Assembly (NCBI GenBank): GCA_023301795.1 | Contig: JALZVU010000183.1 | Span: 1 to 35,760, forward strand | From: Granulosicoccus sp. | Lineage (GTDB): Bacteria; Pseudomonadota; Gammaproteobacteria; Granulosicoccales; Granulosicoccaceae | DNA: 35,760 bases | Direction of reading: 5' to 3' | Part shown: positions 18,492 to 26,235 of the stretch, in pieces | How the letters are laid out: each line of letters begins with the position of its first letter | Numbering within the stretch: the first letter of the stretch is position 1 | Made by a program: the position numbers and the translations under genes | The notes under the pieces: model-generated | The model's input: only the letters and a program-made list of their open reading frames with translations | Told to the model about the DNA's origin: nothing | Database searches by the model: none

Positions 18492-18950
18492 ATGAGTTCT
18501 GAGCAGTTAGGCAAGCTTGCAGCACTTGCAGAAAAACGTGCAGATCAAAGCCGTGATCGATTGCAGCACGAGCAGCATCAGCTGCAACAGATCGATCATC
18601 ACAGCCGTGAGTTGCGATCTATTAACCAGCAATATCAACAGGGCACTATTGACAAGGCGTCAATCGCACCGCAATTGCTGGCACAAAGCCGAGGCTTTGT
18701 AGAACAACTGACTCACAAGCTTGATCAGTTGGCTGAGCAGCGAGAGCAGAAGTCTCAGATGGTAGAGACACAAAGGCGCGAGTGCCAGCAGCGTACTGCG
18801 CAACACACAGCTCTGGAACTTGTCCATGAAAACCGTGCTGACGAATACAAACATATGACGGAACGACGTGATCAGCAACAGTTGGATGAATTTGCAGCAG
18901 GCCAATTTTTTCAGCAACAACGACTCGAAAAGGAGCAAGGCAATGACTGA
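18492..18950 (+). CDS. fliJ: Flagellar export protein FliJ
   Basis: FliJ is the small coiled-coil stalk that fits into the FliI hexamer and couples it to FlhA. At 152 aa it has the usual length (E. coli 147). The whole protein is charged and helical with many Gln and His residues, for example LQHEQHQLQQIDHHSRELRS. It has no membrane segment. Sequence conservation in this family is low. The call rests on length, predicted coiled coil and position between fliI and fliK. GAGAAG precedes the ATG. Its stop overlaps the fliK start by 8 bases. Confidence 0.88.
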   Translation: MSSEQLGKLAALAEKRADQSRDRLQHEQHQLQQIDHHSRELRSINQQYQQGTIDKASIAPQLLAQSRGFVEQLTHKLDQLAEQREQKSQMVETQRRECQQRTAQHTALELVHENRADEYKHMTERRDQQQLDEFAAGQFFQQQRLEKEQGND

Positions 18951-20730
18951 ACCCGGACTGGCTTCATCGATAAATTTCTTGAGTGCTTCTACCCCCAAGC
19001 CCGGCCAAGGGGCAGTTTCATTGGGTGCTGTTGATAGTGCGCAGGCTCCGGATCGGAGCTTCTCGCGTGAGCTTGTTCATGCAAGTGAGCGCGGTGCCCA
19101 ATCAGATACTCGTCACGACAGTTCATCGCGCGACTCTGAAACTAGTGCCGAACGAACAGCAAAGCGCCCAGAGTCCGAGCAAGCTTCTGTATCTGAGCAT
19201 AAGCTGCGTCGTGACGCCCGGTCGGAAAAGGTACCTGAAAAATCATCAAGTGCATCAAGTGCATCAAATACGTCAAATGATGAAAGCGCAACAGCGTCGC
19301 AGGTAGATGCTCCTGTGATATCCACTGCCGCCTCGGACCATGAAGAACAAGTGGCGCAGACTAATGAGGTCGTGGAAACGGCATCCGAATCGGTGCCTGT
19401 AACCCCTGAGCTTCCCGTATCGCCTTTACCACTAGTGCAGATAACTGATGAGAGCGCGACTGATGTTTCTGTCATACAGTTACCTGTCAAGGCGGCTGTG
19501 GCTTCTGAACAGGTTTCAGTTAGTCAGAATTCTAAGCCTCCTGTTCAATTAGTTGACGCAAAGCAGGCTACTGAAAAACTTGCAACCGCCATTGCGCCAC
19601 AACAATCTCCAACCAATTCGACTGACCTTAGTGCAACTCGGGTAGTAGGCGATCAACTGTCGCCCGCACAACTCGCCAATCGCCAAGCGCATCGGTTGAA
19701 TAGTACCGTGGGACGCGGTACGCCAGCTGCCCAAGCTGTTGCCCAAGAGACGATAGACGCAGAATTAGAGGTAACGCGACCAACTCTGGCTGGAGCGCAT
19801 GTCGCGGGCAGTGTTGCAGGTCAGTTGAAGAGCCAGCAAGCGGTACTACCCAAGCAACTCGACACGGAGGTTACCGGCGCTACAGTTCTCAGTAAATCTG
19901 GTATGCCGATCGAGCAGCTTGAGACAAATGTACCTCAGCGCTTGCAGCATGCCGATTTAGCTGCCGCTGCCGCTGCTGATCTAGAGGTTGATGCAGATGC
20001 CAGACTCACGGCACAACAGGTCAAGCAGGACGTATTGCAGGAAAACCAGGCGCAGGCCCGTCAAGTTGCGCAGCAGCAGCAGGTTCTAAGCGCTAACCCA
20101 TTGTTACAGGCCGTAGTCGGCGATAGCGTTAGCCAACCAGCGGATAACATGGTTGTTTCATTGGGTGGCGGCATCGTTACTGCTCCCGTTTTGCAAAGAG
20201 CTGATGCCGCGAACGCGCAGCTTGTTAATGCGCCGCTTAACATGCCAATTCTGGAGGATGAAGCGGATAAAGCCATGTCTGGAAATATTCGCTGGATGGT
20301 CAACGAAGGCGTCAAGAATGCTGTGGTTAATGTCACGCCCAACGGCATGGGGCCAATCTCAGTAACTATCGGCCTAGAAAAAGATCAAATGAATGTCTCT
20401 ATCGTTGCCATGCAGGGCTCAACGCGTGAAGCACTGGATTCTATGCTACCTCGATTGCGCGAACAACTAGCAGCTCAAGGCCATGAGAATGTCAAAGTAG
20501 ATATTTCTGATGGACGGCCAGAACAGTCAGATAGAGGCTACGGGCAGCAGTATTCTGGTGATCAGCAACAATCTGATCGGGGAGGGCGTGCAATGGGTAC
20601 ACAAGTTGCTGAGGAAGATGGAAGTACGAGTCTGGTGAGTGAGACGAGCGCAGCTGTCGAGCCTGCACAGGTGCAGAGCACAGTTGGTAACGATGGCAAG
20701 ATCAGAAGAAGTTATGACGTTTATGTTTAA
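18943..20730 (+). CDS. fliK: Flagellar hook-length control protein FliK
   Basis: FliK measures the hook and switches the export gate from hook to filament substrates. The product is 595 aa. I start it at the ATG at 18943, with AGGAG 7–8 bases upstream, rather than at an upstream ATG inside fliJ. The first about 430 residues are a low-complexity, Ser/Gln/Ala/Glu-rich ruler with little conservation. The conserved C-terminal domain (about 445–540) reads MVNEGVKNAVVNVTPNGMGP and REALDSMLPRLREQLAAQG, matching the family pattern with LGP and LPRLRE. A Gln/Gly/Arg-rich tail follows. It contains short tandem repeats near residues 101–113. Confidence 0.92.
   Translation: MTEPGLASSINFLSASTPKPGQGAVSLGAVDSAQAPDRSFSRELVHASERGAQSDTRHDSSSRDSETSAERTAKRPESEQASVSEHKLRRDARSEKVPEKSSSASSASNTSNDESATASQVDAPVISTAASDHEEQVAQTNEVVETASESVPVTPELPVSPLPLVQITDESATDVSVIQLPVKAAVASEQVSVSQNSKPPVQLVDAKQATEKLATAIAPQQSPTNSTDLSATRVVGDQLSPAQLANRQAHRLNSTVGRGTPAAQAVAQETIDAELEVTRPTLAGAHVAGSVAGQLKSQQAVLPKQLDTEVTGATVLSKSGMPIEQLETNVPQRLQHADLAAAAAADLEVDADARLTAQQVKQDVLQENQAQARQVAQQQQVLSANPLLQAVVGDSVSQPADNMVVSLGGGIVTAPVLQRADAANAQLVNAPLNMPILEDEADKAMSGNIRWMVNEGVKNAVVNVTPNGMGPISVTIGLEKDQMNVSIVAMQGSTREALDSMLPRLREQLAAQGHENVKVDISDGRPEQSDRGYGQQYSGDQQQSDRGGRAMGTQVAEEDGSTSLVSETSAAVEPAQVQSTVGNDGKIRRSYDVYV
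19244..19279 (+). repeat. Degenerate 9-bp tandem repeat inside fliK
   Basis: Four head-to-tail 9-bp units: CATCAAGTG twice, then CATCAAATA and CGTCAAATG. They encode a Ser-rich stretch SSSASSASNTSND in the ruler part of FliK. Such in-frame repeats can change ruler length by slippage. Confidence 0.7.
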
Positions 20731-20787
20731 CATCAATAAATTGGCGCTTAGATCAGTTGGCGCGATGATGGCGCCAGGGTTGCACAC

Positions 20788-21258
20788 ATGAAAACGAAAA
20801 TTATCTATGGTGTTCTGGGTTTTCTAGGTTTGGCCCTCTTAGTTGGAGGTAGCGTAGGTGCATCGCTGTACTTTACAGGTGCATTCGAAGACAAACCTGC
20901 AATGGAAGCTGCAATGCCTGCAGCTCCGCCGTTACCAGAGGAAACGTTCTACTACAACATTCAGCCTGAGTTTGTCGTTAATTTTCAAGGGAAATCACGG
21001 GTTAAGTTTTTGATGATCGAGATGGTTGTAGCGACCCATGATGAGGAAGTTGTACCAATTTTGACTGAACATGATCCTGAGTTGCGAGACACACTACTTA
21101 GTCTACTTTCCGAACAGAATGCTGAAGAATTGAAAACCGCCGAAGGCAAGCAGGCATTGCGCGATGAGGCGCTGGTTCTAATAGACGCCATCGTCGGTCG
21201 ACACCATAAAACCGAACGAGTACATGACGTATTCATCACCCGTTTGGTCATGCAGTAG
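20788..21258 (+). CDS. fliL: Flagellar basal body-associated protein FliL
   Basis: FliL is an inner-membrane protein that surrounds and stabilises the stator units near the rotor. It is 156 aa (E. coli 154). One N-terminal transmembrane helix spans about residues 5–30, followed by an Ala/Pro-rich linker. The periplasmic stomatin-like domain contains YYNIQPEFVVNFQGKSRVKF and ends VHDVFITRLVMQ, close to the family's typical VxxVLFTxFVMQ end. A small inverted repeat (TGGCGC 20758–20763, GCGCCA 20771–20776) lies just upstream of the start. fliM follows within 22 bases. Confidence 0.95.
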   Translation: MKTKIIYGVLGFLGLALLVGGSVGASLYFTGAFEDKPAMEAAMPAAPPLPEETFYYNIQPEFVVNFQGKSRVKFLMIEMVVATHDEEVVPILTEHDPELRDTLLSLLSEQNAEELKTAEGKQALRDEALVLIDAIVGRHHKTERVHDVFITRLVMQ

Positions 21259-21280
21259 TCACCGAGAATTAATAGAAAAC

Positions 21281-22171
21281 ATGGAGACAATGAAGCAAGA
21301 AGCTACTGCGTATGATTTTGTCCAACCCGGGCATAAACTAAACACGCAGTGGCCAGTACTTGATTTAATCAGTCAGCGTATCGCAGGCGAGCTTGGCGTA
21401 TCGTTATCGGAACGCCTGAAGGTTAATATGCGCGGTACTGCGCGTGCGACGACACGCAGCAGGTACTCGCAATGTGTGCAGGCGTTTGGCAACACAGGTA
21501 CAGTCCACGAGCTGTCAATGACACCGCTAGCAGGTGGTGTCTGGTTCTGCATGGATATCAGCGTGGTGTCGGCTATTGTTAACAGCTATTTTGGTGGTAG
21601 CGCCGAACTGACTCCGCTCGAGGCACCACGCAAGCTGTCGCGTACCGAGGCACGCGTTATGCAGCATGTTATTGAAGCTGTAGTGGTGTCGGTCAATGAA
21701 GGTTGGTCGATGCTTCTGAATATGAAAGCGCAAAAAGTGCGTCAAGTGGATATTGAACGTCTTGCCAATGCCGCGCTGGAACAGGTAATGGTGACTAGCG
21801 ACATGCTTTTACAGGTAGGGGAAATAGAACTACCTTGCCAGCTAATATATCCATTTGAAACACTGAATCCTATAAACGAGCAGTTACAGAAAGAAAAAAC
21901 CAGCGCTGTTCGCGTGGACGAGCAATTCAGTCAGGCTATAAAGCGAGAGCTGCTCAATTGCGAGCTTGAAATTCGTGGGGTACTTGCTGAGTCGCATATC
22001 ACCCTTGGAGCCCTGCTTGAACTTCAAACTGGAGACTTTATTGCTTTACGTGATGTACAGACTGTCTCCTTCAAGACGCAGAATATGCCGTTGTTCGATG
22101 CCCGAGTGGGTAGTTCCAACGGTAGAGTCTCTGCCAGTCTTTCACGCTGGCACTTACCGGTAAACTCATAA
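21281..22171 (+). CDS. fliM: Divergent flagellar motor switch protein FliM lacking the CheY-binding N-terminus
   Basis: FliM forms the C-ring wall and normally binds CheY-P to switch rotation. The product is 296 aa (E. coli 334). Middle-domain landmarks are RKLSRTEARVMQHVIEAV (about 117–134), and a SpoA-like C-terminal domain lies at about 215–290 (ELEIRGVLAESHITLGALLELQ). Two hallmark features are missing. There is no N-terminal LSQxEIDALL peptide; the protein starts METMKQEATAYDF, directly at the segment aligning with the YDP of other FliMs. The FliG-contact GGxG motif reads FGGSAE (104–109). An ATG at 21290 is an alternative start. An extension to 21224 would overlap fliL and adds no such peptide. 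Identity is secured by position between fliL and fliN. Confidence 0.88.
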   Translation: METMKQEATAYDFVQPGHKLNTQWPVLDLISQRIAGELGVSLSERLKVNMRGTARATTRSRYSQCVQAFGNTGTVHELSMTPLAGGVWFCMDISVVSAIVNSYFGGSAELTPLEAPRKLSRTEARVMQHVIEAVVVSVNEGWSMLLNMKAQKVRQVDIERLANAALEQVMVTSDMLLQVGEIELPCQLIYPFETLNPINEQLQKEKTSAVRVDEQFSQAIKRELLNCELEIRGVLAESHITLGALLELQTGDFIALRDVQTVSFKTQNMPLFDARVGSSNGRVSASLSRWHLPVNS

Positions 22172-22175
22172 GATC

Positions 22176-22676
22176 ATGGCTGAAGAGAACACCGAACAAG
22201 AGATCGAAGAGCCCGAGGAATCCATGGAAGTACCTGAAGAAGGTGCACCTTCGGAGAGCCCTGCAGAGCCGTCTGATGATTCTGAGCCAGCTACTGTTGA
22301 TGATGAGCCTGAGACTATTCCTGAGCCAGCAAACGAACCCAGCATCGGCAATGAGATACCCGTTGTTGAACAGACGAGAGTCAGTGCTCCTGACGGAAGT
22401 GAGATAACAACACCCATTACTGATATATCCATGTTGCTGGATATTCCCGTCACTTTATCAATGGAAATTGGCCAGACAAAAATATCCATTAGTGAGTTGC
22501 TGAAGCTTAGTAAAGATTCTGTGATTGAATTGCAGCGCCTGGCTCACGAACCTCTGGATGTACTGGTTAACGGCACATTGATTGCGCATGGCGAAGCTGT
22601 TGTTGTAGGGGACAGGTTCGGTATCAGGCTTACTGACGTCATAAGCCCGCAGGAGCGGTTACGTAAGTTCAGTTGA
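22176..22676 (+). CDS. fliN: Flagellar motor switch protein FliN with a long acidic leader
   Basis: FliN forms the base of the C-ring and docks the FliH–FliI export complex. The product is 166 aa (E. coli 137). The SpoA core (about 81–166) is highly conserved: DISMLLDIPVTLSMEIGQTK, EPLDVLVNGTLIAHGEAVVV and FGIRLTDVISPQERLRKFS. The first 60 residues hold 23 Asp/Glu, many Pro, and no Lys or Arg. The usual N-terminal DEWAAAL-type motif is not present. The gene is 4 bases after fliM. A 164-bp gap follows before fliO. Confidence 0.93.
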   Translation: MAEENTEQEIEEPEESMEVPEEGAPSESPAEPSDDSEPATVDDEPETIPEPANEPSIGNEIPVVEQTRVSAPDGSEITTPITDISMLLDIPVTLSMEIGQTKISISELLKLSKDSVIELQRLAHEPLDVLVNGTLIAHGEAVVVGDRFGIRLTDVISPQERLRKFS

Positions 22677-22753
22677 TAATTGGTTCGATTCTCGCAAGGG
22701 AAGGTCAAGCCAAGGTGTTTGCGAACAGTCCAGGCTAAGATGAGCAGCTAGTC

Positions 22754-22818
22754 GATTGATTTATCAATCTTGGCATCGCTGTATTTGACCAGCTTACCTG
22801 GCCGTTGAGACGGCAGGT
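22754..22818 (+). other. Two small hairpins in the fliN–fliO gap
   Basis: The 164-bp gap (22677–22840) holds no gene. GATTGA (22754–22759) pairs with TCAATC (22764–22769). ACCTG-CCGT (22796–22805, with a bulged G at 22801) pairs with ACGGCAGGT (22810–22818) around a TGAG loop. There is no U-run. They may be processing or translational control elements ahead of fliO, which has a strong AAGGAGA site. I saw no sigma-54 or sigma-28 promoter here. Confidence 0.35.
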
Positions 22819-22840
22819 GTTTACCCTTAAGGAGAAGTAA

Positions 22841-23284
22841 ATGTTCCCTTTCACTATGGGAAGATGCCTGCGTACGTCTGGCATCGGCATAGCGTGTCTG
22901 CTTCCCACCGCCCGTGTGCTAGCAGCCGAGCCAACCAGAGCCGTCATAAGTCCATGGACAACTCTTGGAAAACTTGGCATTGCTTTAATTGTTGTACTGG
23001 CGATTTTCTGGGTGTTTGCACGCGTAATGCGTCAGTTTCAGGGATTCCAGGGTGGCATGCATAACGGTTTGAAGATTGTTGCTGCTTTGTCTGTAGGGCA
23101 GCGAGAACGAGTGATTGTTGTGCAAGCAGGCAACGAACAAATCATTCTGGGCGTAACCAGTACGCAAATAAATACCTTACACGTTTTGAACAAGCCGTTG
23201 GTGCAGGCTAGCGAGGCGTCGGCACAAGGCGACTTCAAGTCAAAGCTGTCTTCAGCGCTGAAGCGACAGGTGCCTTCAGAATGA
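22841..23284 (+). CDS. fliO: Flagellar export scaffold protein FliO
   Basis: FliO is a small membrane protein that helps the FliP ring assemble. At 147 aa it is in the normal range. It has a possible N-terminal signal-like segment ending [11 protein letters not shown] and one clear transmembrane helix at about 46–62 ([17 protein letters not shown]). The cytoplasmic part has the FliO-type [28 protein letters not shown] strand pattern. AAGGAGA lies 7 bases before the ATG. The end overlaps the fliP start by 4 bases (ATGA). Confidence 0.9.
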   Translation: MFPFTMGRCLRTSGIGIACLLPTARVLAAEPTRAVISPWTTLGKLGIALIVVLAIFWVFARVMRQFQGFQGGMHNGLKIVAALSVGQRERVIVVQAGNEQIILGVTSTQINTLHVLNKPLVQASEASAQGDFKSKLSSALKRQVPSE

Positions 23285-24030
23285 AGCGTGTACTTAATTG
23301 CACAGCCCTGATAGCGGTAGCTTTTCTGTTGCCTCTAGAGGCGCATTCACAAGCCGGTATGCCAGCCATCATTGTTGATGCTGCAGAGGGGGGCGGTCAG
23401 ACGTGGAGCTTGAGTTTGCAAGCGTTAGTGTTGATGACAACATTGACTCTGTTGCCGGCCATGTTGTTACTCATGACATCGTTCACACGCATCACTATTG
23501 TATTGGGAATTTTGCGTACTGCAATGGGTACAGCGCAGACGCCTTCTAATCAGGTGCTGATAGGACTAGCGTTGTTTCTAACGCTTTTTATCATGAGACC
23601 TGTTTTCACAGAAATATATGATACCGCTGTGCAGCCATTCCTGGCTGAGGAGATAGATGCCCAAACAGCCATTCAAGTTGCGGCACAACCTTTTCGCACG
23701 TTCATGCTTGCGCAAACACGCGCTAACGATCTCAATTTGTTTCTGAATATGTCAAATTCATTGCCACCACAAGATGTTAACGATGTCTCCTATTGGGTAT
23801 TGCTTCCTGCATTCGTTACCAGTGAGCTTAAGACAGCTTTTCAAATTGGGTTTATGCTCTTCATCCCATTTCTTATTATTGATCTTGTTGTTGCAAGTGT
23901 ATTGATGTCAATGGGTATGATGATGTTGTCACCGCTCATCATCTCGCTACCTTTTAAACTCATGCTGTTTGTACTTGTGGACGGATGGAATCTGGTGCTG
24001 GGAACCTTGGCAGGGAGCTTTTTCGTATGA
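23281..24030 (+). CDS. fliP: Flagellar export gate protein FliP
   Basis: FliP is the pentameric core of the flagellar type III export gate. It is 249 aa (E. coli 245). A cleavable signal peptide is visible ([23 protein letters not shown]), followed by transmembrane helices. Signatures include [20 protein letters not shown] with [16 protein letters not shown], and near the C-terminus [20 protein letters not shown] with [20 protein letters not shown]. It overlaps fliO and fliQ by 4 bases each (ATGA), typical of this gate operon. Confidence 0.98.
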   Translation: MKRVLNCTALIAVAFLLPLEAHSQAGMPAIIVDAAEGGGQTWSLSLQALVLMTTLTLLPAMLLLMTSFTRITIVLGILRTAMGTAQTPSNQVLIGLALFLTLFIMRPVFTEIYDTAVQPFLAEEIDAQTAIQVAAQPFRTFMLAQTRANDLNLFLNMSNSLPPQDVNDVSYWVLLPAFVTSELKTAFQIGFMLFIPFLIIDLVVASVLMSMGMMMLSPLIISLPFKLMLFVLVDGWNLVLGTLAGSFFV

Positions 24031-24302
24031 CTCCTGATACTGTTATTGATCTAGGTAGGGAGGCTTTGACTACTACTGTGTTACTGGCTGCGCCTTTGTT
24101 GTTGGCAGCTCTGGCAACAGGGTTGGTTGTTGGTTTGTTTCAGGCAGCAACACAAATACAGGAACAAACCTTGAGTTTTATTCCCAAACTCCTTGCGATG
24201 GTAATCGCGCTGGTTGCAACAGGTCCGTGGTTGTTGCAGACCATAGTCGATTTTACAACAGAACTTATTACCAGCACCGTGCCACGCATCATAGGGTCGT
24301 GA
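24027..24302 (+). CDS. fliQ: Flagellar export gate protein FliQ
   Basis: FliQ packs around the FliP–FliR core of the export gate. The product is 91 aa (E. coli 89), with two transmembrane helices at about 13–39 and 53–77. It starts [14 protein letters not shown] and contains [24 protein letters not shown], the highly conserved loop. I start it at the ATG that overlaps the fliP stop (ATGA); an upstream frame inside fliP is not needed. fliR follows one base after the stop. Confidence 0.97.
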   Translation: MTPDTVIDLGREALTTTVLLAAPLLLAALATGLVVGLFQAATQIQEQTLSFIPKLLAMVIALVATGPWLLQTIVDFTTELITSTVPRIIGS

Positions 24303-24303
24303 G

Positions 24304-25083
24304 GTGTCCGCACTTACGCTAACAGCAGAGCAAATAAACAGTTGGGTGTCGCTGCTTATGTGGCCTATGTTTCGTGTAATGGGTCTGTTTATGATCATGC
24401 CTGTGCTGGGCGGAGGCGAGGTTCCAGTTCGCGTTCGCGTTGCGGCGTCGTTGTTAGTGACATTGATGATCATCCCCTCATTAGAACCCATGCCGGTACT
24501 TGATCCACTATCGATGGATAGCATTGTTATTGTTTTGCAGCAATTACTGATTGGATTAGCAATGGGGCTATTGGTTTTGATCGCGTTCAATGCGGTGACA
24601 ATGGCTGGTGAATCTATCGCCATTACCATGGGCCTTGGTTTTGCACTCATGAATGATCCTCAAAACGGCGCCCAAGTTCCTATGGTGTCCCAGTTCTATC
24701 TTGTCCTGGCGACACTTTTGTTTCTATCGTTCGATGGGCATCATGCCATGCTTATGTTGCTGAACAGTAGCTTTAGCTTGATGCCTGTAGGTAAGTCGCT
24801 GGGTGCAGATAGTTTCTGGATAATAGCCAGCTGGGGGGCAACTTTATTCTACGGAGCTTTGGCGATTGCGTTGCCTGCGCTTGCGGCTATGCTCACCGTC
24901 AATATCACTATGGGAATCATTACTCGAGCAGCACCACAGCTCAACATCTTTTCTGTTGGTTTTCCGATTACGCTGACGGTCGGGTTTTTTGCCATCATGT
25001 TGTCTCTGCCAACATTCCAGTTCTCCTTTGCCAATTTACTGGATCTCTCTTACGAGACGATAGTCGAGTTACTGCGTAGCTGA
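24304..25083 (+). CDS. fliR: Flagellar export gate protein FliR
   Basis: FliR caps the FliP ring as the single-copy component of the export gate. It is 259 aa (E. coli 261), with about six hydrophobic segments. Signatures are FRVMGLFMIMPVLGGGEVPVRVRVAAS near the N-terminus and MTMAGESIAITMGLGFALMNDPQNGAQVP-like text in the centre. The C-terminus has APQLNIFSVGFPITLTVGF. The start is a GTG one base after the fliQ stop, with AGGG upstream. It overlaps flhB by one base (TGATG). Confidence 0.96.
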   Translation: MSALTLTAEQINSWVSLLMWPMFRVMGLFMIMPVLGGGEVPVRVRVAASLLVTLMIIPSLEPMPVLDPLSMDSIVIVLQQLLIGLAMGLLVLIAFNAVTMAGESIAITMGLGFALMNDPQNGAQVPMVSQFYLVLATLLFLSFDGHHAMLMLLNSSFSLMPVGKSLGADSFWIIASWGATLFYGALAIALPALAAMLTVNITMGIITRAAPQLNIFSVGFPITLTVGFFAIMLSLPTFQFSFANLLDLSYETIVELLRS

Positions 25084-26216
25084 TGGCCGAAAAGGATACT
25101 GGCGCAGAACGTACCGAAGAGGCCACCCCCAAGCGAATTGAGGAGGCTCGAAAAAAGGGCGATGTGGCGCGCTCGCGTGAACTAGGTACGTTCGTAATGC
25201 TATTGGCATCACTGGTTGGATTTGCCATGCTAGGCAGTACAGGTGTTGCCGCATACAAACGTATGGCGCAAAACCAGTGGCGTATTGAGCGTGAATTCCT
25301 GTTTAGTGATCAAGGCCTACTAAATGGTCTCTACGTACCGTTTATTGAGGCACTCTGGATATCCGCCCCTTTTCTGTTCCTTATGTTTGTTGCAGTGTTT
25401 ATTGGACCTTTGTTCATGGGAGGGTGGGTGTTCAGTATTACCTCGCTCAAAGTTGATCTAAAAAAGCTTGATCCTATGTCAGGCATCGTGCGTCTCTTTG
25501 GTATACAAAGCTTGGCTGAGTTGTTTAAGTCAGTGTTGAAAGTTGTAGTGTTGGGCGTATTGTCTGTCTTGATGTTCAAGCTGTACATCGATGATTTCGT
25601 GCTACTGGGATCGCTGCCAATCAACGACGCTGTGAGCAGTATGTTCAGCATAATATTCACCATTATCCTTGTGCTGGTGATGAGCCTTAGTCTGGTTGCG
25701 GTTGTGGATGTTCCGTATCAAAAATGGTCTTACGCAAAGAAACTGCGTATGACATTTCAAGAAGTGCGTGAGGAGCAAAAAGAGCAAAGTGGAAACCCTG
25801 AAGTCAAGGGTAAGATAAGGCAGATGCAGCAGGCCAACGCCAATAGAACAATGTTGCTCGATGTGCCTGAGGCGGATGTGGTTATTGTTAACCCCACACA
25901 CTTCTCGGTGGCGCTACGTTATGACGATAACCTTATTGCACCAGTAGTCGTTGCAAAAGGGGTTGATCATATGGCCTTGAAGATTCGAGAGATTGCCAAG
26001 CACAATAAAGTTGAAATATTCAGTGCGCCCCCTCTCGCACGAGCACTGCATCGACATAGCGAGGTGGGTGAAGCCATTCCATCTGAGCTTTATCTTGCAG
26101 TAGCACAGATTTTGGCCTATGTGCTGCAAGTGAAAGAGGCAAGCTTTAGTGAAGGGCGCAGATTAACGCGACCAAGCAGCTTTACGATTCCAAAATCTCT
26201 CGACTCCTCTGAATGA
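25083..26216 (+). CDS. flhB: Flagellar export switch protein FlhB
   Basis: FlhB controls the change from rod/hook to filament substrates. It is 377 aa (E. coli 382). The N-terminus has the conserved ERTEEATPKRIEEARKKGDVARSRE-type basic segment, followed by four transmembrane helices (about 35–55, 90–112, 150–170, 185–210). The cytoplasmic autocleavage site N270-PTH is intact in VIVNPTHFSVALRY, and GVDHMALKIREIAK follows. Self-cleavage between N and P is therefore expected. It overlaps fliR by one base; flhA starts 20 bases after its end. Confidence 0.98.
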   Translation: MAEKDTGAERTEEATPKRIEEARKKGDVARSRELGTFVMLLASLVGFAMLGSTGVAAYKRMAQNQWRIEREFLFSDQGLLNGLYVPFIEALWISAPFLFLMFVAVFIGPLFMGGWVFSITSLKVDLKKLDPMSGIVRLFGIQSLAELFKSVLKVVVLGVLSVLMFKLYIDDFVLLGSLPINDAVSSMFSIIFTIILVLVMSLSLVAVVDVPYQKWSYAKKLRMTFQEVREEQKEQSGNPEVKGKIRQMQQANANRTMLLDVPEADVVIVNPTHFSVALRYDDNLIAPVVVAKGVDHMALKIREIAKHNKVEIFSAPPLARALHRHSEVGEAIPSELYLAVAQILAYVLQVKEASFSEGRRLTRPSSFTIPKSLDSSE

Positions 26217-26235
26217 TAAGTAACGCAGGTTAACG

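Noticed and set aside
18868-18942. 25-residue N-terminal extension of FliK
   Set aside because: It lies wholly inside fliJ; the ATG at 18943 has AGGAG at the right distance.
20758-20772. Sigma-54-like TGGCGCG-N4-TGGC just before fliL
   Set aside because: It matches 9 of 11 positions, but transcription would start about 4 bases before the fliL ATG, leaving no ribosome site. The match comes from a GGCGC repeat.
21224-21280. Upstream extension of FliM that might supply a CheY-binding peptide
   Set aside because: It overlaps fliL in another frame and encodes MTYSSPVWSCSSHRELIEN, which has no resemblance to LSQxEIDALL.
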